Under the pieces are notes generated by a model that searched no databases, was not told where the DNA came from, and worked only from the letters and a program-made list of their open reading frames with translations. A stretch of DNA of 35,690 bases from an uncultured Hyphomicrobiales bacterium (GTDB lineage: Bacteria > Pseudomonadota > Alphaproteobacteria > Rhizobiales > Beijerinckiaceae): assembly GCA_903825465.1 (NCBI GenBank), contig CAIKAR010000004.1, positions 1 through 35,690 on the forward strand, written 5' to 3'. The position numbers and the translations under genes were made by a program. Shown here one piece after another: positions 31,487 to 35,690 of this stretch (within the stretch, counting starts at the first letter, position 1; the number at the start of each line of letters is the position of its first letter).

Positions 31487-31855
31487 TCAATAACAGATGG
31501 CGAATTTCGAGCGGCCGCCAAGGGATTCCAGAAACACGCGCAGGTCGGATTCCAGGCGCGCGGAAGATTCCGGCGACAGCGGCGCCGCGCCAAGGCCGGC
31601 GATCCACCGCTCGCACGCGCCTTCGGGCGATTGCCGCCGCGCGGCGATGACGGCGCTCAAATCCGCGACGCTTTTGTGTTTGCCCGCCAAGTACGACAGG
31701 AAATCGCGCTCAATGTCGACGGCCGCGATGGACGCCATGGCCACCCCGCCACAGGCGCAGCCGGCGTCGTGGGGGGCGTTGATTCCCACGATCCAGAGTT
31801 CGGCGAGTTCGTCGAAAGCGTCGCGCGCGCCGGCTTGTGGCGCCCGCAAAGCCAT
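31487..31855 (-). CDS. Small unrecognised protein of the hydantoinase operon (122 aa)
   Basis: I do not recognise this family. The ATG at 31855 lies 2 nt after the hyuB stop, and the stop lies 15 nt before the decarboxylase-type gene, so it is tightly packed in the operon. The N-terminal half contains NAPHDAGCACGG (about 26-37), a possible metal or cofactor site. The C-terminal half is mostly helical (DIERDFLSYLAGKHKSVADL; SSARLESDLRVFLESLGG) and ends in AICY. No signal peptide. Its codon use and GC content resemble those of the neighbours. A small extra subunit of the HyuAB-type enzyme is a guess from position. Confidence 0.7.
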   Translation of the reverse strand: MALRAPQAGARDAFDELAELWIVGINAPHDAGCACGGVAMASIAAVDIERDFLSYLAGKHKSVADLSAVIAARRQSPEGACERWIAGLGAAPLSPESSARLESDLRVFLESLGGRSKFAICY

Positions 31856-31857
31856 GG

Positions 31858-33618
31858 CTACGAGGCCTTCGCCAGCGCCGCGCGCTTGCGCGCCGTCGCG
31901 TCGGCGTCGATCTTGCCTTGCGCGTCGACGACGACGCCATAGGCGTTTTCCGCCTGTTGGCGCGTGACGTAGCCTTCCGCGACGTCGAAGGCGACGCGTT
32001 CGGGCTCGCGGTCCGTCGGTGGACCAAAGCCGCCGCCGCCGCCGGAGAGGTGGTGGATTTGCTCGCCGACTTCGAGCCGGCGCTGCATCACCTTGGCGTT
32101 TGGCAAGTCGTCGATCAGCTTGCCCTTGACCACCAGATCAACCTTGTTGCCAAGCGCGGCGTGGCCTCCGTCAAGGCCCCAGGGAGCGCAATGCGCGCGG
32201 TCGATCTGCGTGTTGACGGTGATGGGCGCGCGCGCCTCGATGATTCGGTGAATGCCGAGGCCGCCGCGCCACCGTCCCGGGCCGCCGGAATCCTCGCGGA
32301 GCGCGACCTGGCGCACCAGCACGGGGTTCTTGGTTTCCGTTTGCTCCATCGGGCTGTTGTGGGTGTCGCCGTCGTTGAGGCAGACGGTGGCGGACATGCC
32401 GTCCTCCGTTTTCTTCGCGCCCCAGCCGCCGCCCAGCGGGCCGAAATTGCCGAAGTAGAAGCGCCCGTCTTTCGGGTTGATGCCCCACATGTTGATCGTC
32501 ATGAGGTCGGCGTGGTGGCCGGCGATGACACGCTCGGAAATCGCCGGCGCCAGCGCCTTGAACAGCGAGTCGACGATGGTCATCGGATAGGTCATCCACT
32601 GCCGCATCGCGGCCGGGCGCACCGCGGAAATCACGGTGCCGGGCGTCAACAAAACCTTCAGCGAGCGGAACGAGCCGGCGTTGATGGGGTAATCGGTCGG
32701 CGACGTCACGCATTTGTAGGCGACCTCGGCGCAGGCGTAGCCCGTCGTCGGCCCCGAGTTGAAATAGCCGCGCACCTGCTTCGAGACTTCGGTGAGGTCG
32801 ATGGTGGCCTCGTCGCCGTCGATGATGATCCGCACCTTGATCGGCACGCGTTGGCCGATGTCGACGCCGTCGTCGTCCATGAAGGCCTCGGCTTCGTAGG
32901 TTCCGTCCGGAATCGAGCGGGTGAGTTCGCGCGCGCGCGCCTCCGACTGGTCCATGATGCGGGCGATCGCGTCGAGCGTCTCCTCGCGGCCGTAGCGGTC
33001 GAGCAGTTCGCGGTAGCGTTTGTCGCCCGATTTCACCGCGGTGATCTGCGCCCGAAGATCGCCCATCGCGCGCTCGGGAATGCGCACGTTCATCTTTATG
33101 ATTTCGACGAGTTCCTCGTTCATGACGCCCTCTTTCTGGACCTTCATGATCGGGATTTGGATGCCCTCGGAATAGATGTCCGTGGTGACGCCGCCAAGGT
33201 TGCCCCCGACATCCTGCCAATGCGCCATGCAGCAGGTGAAGCCGGCCAGAACGCCCTGGTGGAACACGGGCATCGTCAGCGTGAAGTGGTTGAGATGGCT
33301 GCCCGTGAGATAGGAGTCGTTGGTGATGTAGATGTCGCCTTCGCGCATGTTCTCGACGCCGAAGTGCTCGATCTTGCGCTTGCAGGTTTGCGACATGCCG
33401 CGGATGAACATCGGCAGGCCGAGGCCGATCGACACCGTGTCGCCGGCCGGCGTGAAGAGCCCGACGGTGAAGTCGAGCGCCTCGTAGATGATCATGTTGT
33501 AGGCGGTGCGCATCAGGTTCGTCTTCATCTCCTCCGTGACGGCGAGGACGCCGTTGCGGATGATGGAGACGAGAACGGCGTCGGCGCGCTTCTTTGGCGC
33601 GGGTGCTGTCGCGGACAT
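31858..33618 (-). CDS. hyuB: Hydantoinase B/oxoprolinase family subunit (586 aa)
   Basis: The beta-type subunit of an ATP-dependent N-methylhydantoinase/5-oxoprolinase/acetophenone-carboxylase-like enzyme. Family motifs are MIIYEALDFTVGLFTPAGDT, then DIYITNDSYLTGSHLNHFTL, FHQGVLAGFTCCMAHWQDVG with GGNLGG, and RWRGGLGIHRIIEARA near 430-460. The C-terminus has LSGGGGGFGPPTDREPERVA, typical of HyuB ends. The length is complete. Start ATG 33618 overlaps the hyuA stop as TGATG. The actual substrate cannot be read from the sequence. Confidence 0.92.
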   Translation of the reverse strand: MSATAPAPKKRADAVLVSIIRNGVLAVTEEMKTNLMRTAYNMIIYEALDFTVGLFTPAGDTVSIGLGLPMFIRGMSQTCKRKIEHFGVENMREGDIYITNDSYLTGSHLNHFTLTMPVFHQGVLAGFTCCMAHWQDVGGNLGGVTTDIYSEGIQIPIMKVQKEGVMNEELVEIIKMNVRIPERAMGDLRAQITAVKSGDKRYRELLDRYGREETLDAIARIMDQSEARARELTRSIPDGTYEAEAFMDDDGVDIGQRVPIKVRIIIDGDEATIDLTEVSKQVRGYFNSGPTTGYACAEVAYKCVTSPTDYPINAGSFRSLKVLLTPGTVISAVRPAAMRQWMTYPMTIVDSLFKALAPAISERVIAGHHADLMTINMWGINPKDGRFYFGNFGPLGGGWGAKKTEDGMSATVCLNDGDTHNSPMEQTETKNPVLVRQVALREDSGGPGRWRGGLGIHRIIEARAPITVNTQIDRAHCAPWGLDGGHAALGNKVDLVVKGKLIDDLPNAKVMQRRLEVGEQIHHLSGGGGGFGPPTDREPERVAFDVAEGYVTRQQAENAYGVVVDAQGKIDADATARKRAALAKAS

Positions 33619-35690
33619 CAGTGGCTCCGTCCAATTTCGATGACGAGGTTGCCGAAGCGGTCGACTTCAAGGTGGTCGCCGGGCAACACGACCGTCGTCG
33701 AGGCGTGCTCTTCGACAAGCGCCGGCCCTTCGATCTTGTTGCCGGCGAGAAGCTTCTCGCGCTGGAAGATCGGCGTCAAAACGGCGGCGCCGAGCTCGGT
33801 GAAGTAAACATCGCGGCTTGGCAGGCGCGAGGCCGGGGGAGGCGCGGCGCTTCCCGCGGCGAGCGGCGCGAGTTCCGGCTTTTTCATCAGGCCGGTCACC
33901 GTGGCGCGCAGGCTGACGATCTCGGCGGGCTCGTTGGGCGCGCAGGTGCCGTAGCGCTGCAAATGCACGTCGTCGAAGTGTTTCTTGATCGCGGCGCGGT
34001 CTTGCTTCTCGAAATACTCCGAGGGCAGGTCGATGGTGACGGAATGCTCCTGGCCGACGTAGCGCATGTCGGCGGCGCGCGCCGTCGCGGCTTGCGCGCC
34101 CGCGATATGGGCGCCGGCGAGCGCCGCCATGCCTTCGGCGATCATGCCCTGGTAGATGCTCTCGATCTCGTCGAACGAGGCGTCGGCGAGGCGCATCGGC
34201 GCGGTGCGCACATAGTCGTAGCGCAGGTCCGAGAACAGCATGCCGAAGGCGCAGAAATGACCCGGCGAGCGCGGAATGACGACCATGGACGTGCCGATTT
34301 CGCGCGCCACGGCGCAGGCGTGCAGCGGCCCGGCGCCGCCGTAGGCGATCAGCGGGAAGGCGGCGGCGTCGAGGCCGCGCTCGGTGGAGACGCCCTTCAC
34401 GGCGTAGGACATCGTTGTCGCGGCGATGCGCAACACGCCTTCGGCGGCGGCGATCGTCGTCATGTCGAGCGGCTTGCCGACGCTCTTGTCGATGGCGCGC
34501 TTCGCCGCCGCGACGTCGAGCTTCATCTCGCCGCCGAGGAAGCGGGCGGGATCGAGGCGCCCAAGCACGAGGTTGGCGTCGGTGACGGTGGGCTCCTCGC
34601 CGCCGAGGCCGTAGCACGCGGGGCCGGGCGCGGCGCCGGCGCTGACCGGGCCGACGCAAAGGCCGCCGCCGGCGTCGAGACGCGCGATGCTGCCGCCGCC
34701 GGTGCCGACCTCGAAAATGTCGATCATCGAGATTTGCACGGGCAGCGCCTCGTTGTAGCCGCCGACAAGCGCCGCGCCCGTCGTCAGCGCGTCGCCGTTG
34801 TGAATGACGCCGGCCTTCGCCGTCGTGCCGCCCATGTCGAAGGCTATCGCGTCCTTCACGCCGAGCGCGTGGCAGAGCGCGCGCGCGCCGATGACGCCGG
34901 CCGCGGGGCCGGATTCAAGCATGCGTATGCAATGCTCCTTCGCCTGCGCGGATTCGTACAGGCCGCCCGATGACTGCACGAGCAGGAACGAGCCGTGGAA
35001 GCCGTTTTTCGCGATATGCTCGTCGATTCCGGCGACATAGGAGCTGACCTTGGGCCCGATATAGGCGTTGGCGACGACGGTCGAGCAGCGCTCGAACTCG
35101 CGGTATTCCTGCGACAGCTCGTGCGAGGCGGACACGAACGCGCGCGGCAGCCTTTGCTTGACGATGGCCTTGACGCGGCGCTCGTGGTCGGCGTTGCGGT
35201 AGGAGTGCAGCAGCATGACGCCGACCGCCTCGATGTCGAGCGCGGCGAGTTGGTCGCAGACCGCGTGCACGCTTTTCTCGTCGAGCTCGGTGTCGACGTC
35301 GCCGTCGGCGGTGAGCCGTTCGACGACCTCGAAGCGCAGCGAGCGCCGCACGAGCGGGCGGTGCTTCTTGAAATAAAGGTTGTAGGCGTCGGGCCGGTTG
35401 ATGCGGCCGATCTCGTAGATGTCGCGGAATCCCTTCGTCACCACCAGCGCGGTCCGCGCGCCGGAGCGCTCCAGCATGGTGTTGATGGCGATCGTCGAGC
35501 CATGGAGGAAGATGTCGGCTTCGGCGAAGGCGGCGCCGGCCTTGTCCACGCCCTGCGAGATGCCCTCGACGAGGCGGGCCGGCGTCGACAGCGCCTTGCC
35601 GTACAGCAACTCGCCGGTGCCCTCGCGAAAGGCGGCGACATCCGTGAACGTGCCGCCGATGTCGGCGGCGAGCCGCGTGCCCGTCCGGGC
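33618..35690 (-). CDS. hyuA: Hydantoinase A/oxoprolinase family subunit (690 aa visible, N-terminus cut by window edge)
   Basis: The alpha-type ATP-binding subunit paired with HyuB. The visible protein begins ARTGTRLAADIGGTFTDVAA. DIGGTFTD is the phosphate-1 loop, normally at about residues 8-15, so only a few residues are missing beyond the edge. Other family motifs are GSTIAINTMLERSGARTALV, then GFRDIYEIGRINRPDAYNLY, AIAFDMGGTTAKAGVIHNGD and YGGAGPLHACAVAREIGTSM. The gene is coupled to hyuB by TGATG. Oxoprolinase, hydantoinase or carboxylase activity are all possible. Confidence 0.93.
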   Translation of the reverse strand, partial: ARTGTRLAADIGGTFTDVAAFREGTGELLYGKALSTPARLVEGISQGVDKAGAAFAEADIFLHGSTIAINTMLERSGARTALVVTKGFRDIYEIGRINRPDAYNLYFKKHRPLVRRSLRFEVVERLTADGDVDTELDEKSVHAVCDQLAALDIEAVGVMLLHSYRNADHERRVKAIVKQRLPRAFVSASHELSQEYREFERCSTVVANAYIGPKVSSYVAGIDEHIAKNGFHGSFLLVQSSGGLYESAQAKEHCIRMLESGPAAGVIGARALCHALGVKDAIAFDMGGTTAKAGVIHNGDALTTGAALVGGYNEALPVQISMIDIFEVGTGGGSIARLDAGGGLCVGPVSAGAAPGPACYGLGGEEPTVTDANLVLGRLDPARFLGGEMKLDVAAAKRAIDKSVGKPLDMTTIAAAEGVLRIAATTMSYAVKGVSTERGLDAAAFPLIAYGGAGPLHACAVAREIGTSMVVIPRSPGHFCAFGMLFSDLRYDYVRTAPMRLADASFDEIESIYQGMIAEGMAALAGAHIAGAQAATARAADMRYVGQEHSVTIDLPSEYFEKQDRAAIKKHFDDVHLQRYGTCAPNEPAEIVSLRATVTGLMKKPELAPLAAGSAAPPPASRLPSRDVYFTELGAAVLTPIFQREKLLAGNKIEGPALVEEHASTTVVLPGDHLEVDRFGNLVIEIGRSH

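Overview
The window looks like chromosome of a GC-rich alphaproteobacterium, most likely of the Hyphomicrobiales. I infer this from a Caulobacter-type cpa/tad locus, CtrA-like TTAA-N7-TTAA sites, a DUF1285 protein followed by a Nudix CoA pyrophosphatase, and a MoxR/DUF58/DUF4159 operon. A methylotroph-type family (Methylocystaceae/Beijerinckiaceae) is a guess that the sequence cannot prove.

Left edge (1-433). Two tRNA genes, Thr(TGT) and Gly(CCC), lie on the minus strand. Just beyond the 3' end of tRNA-Thr, running off the window, are the first 12 codons of a tyrosine-integrase-like gene (MLTETAVKAAKP). Nested inverted repeats overlap its start. This is the usual layout of the integrase end of an element inserted at a tRNA gene.

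Tad/Flp pilus locus (519-12878). On the minus strand are a TadG-like and a TadE-like minor pilin and a small secretin-N-domain protein. On the plus strand are the Flp pilin, a terminator, prepilin peptidase cpaA, then cpaB, cpaC, cpaD, cpaE, cpaF, tadB and tadC. The TPR lipoprotein tadD follows on the minus strand. Together they encode a pilin, its peptidase, an outer-membrane secretin with lipoproteins, a localisation ATPase, an assembly ATPase and a two-protein inner-membrane platform. CtrA-like boxes precede cpaA, cpaB and tadD. The cpaC 5' end has an odd reading frame that suggests a one-base indel or an unusual TTG start.

Centre (12985-22117). An M17 leucyl aminopeptidase, a small MarR-type regulator and an SH3/NlpC-P60 peptidase run on the plus strand. 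A compact seven-gene minus-strand operon faces them: BMP-type nucleoside-binding protein, double ABC ATPase, two permeases, cytidine deaminase, purine nucleoside phosphorylase and a uridine-kinase-like protein. It reads as nucleoside import coupled directly to salvage.

Right part (22319-35690). A four-gene minus-strand operon encodes a MoxR AAA+ ATPase, a DUF58 protein, a BatA/DUF4159 membrane protein and a membrane protein with a glutamine-amidotransferase-like domain. Divergent from it are a DUF1285 protein and a CoA pyrophosphatase that carries a perfect four-copy 18-bp in-frame tandem repeat. The last block, on the minus strand, is hyuA (cut by the window edge), hyuB, a small unrecognised protein and an oxaloacetate-decarboxylase-type PEP-mutase/ICL family enzyme. 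No intergenic stretch in the window exceeds about 300 bases.
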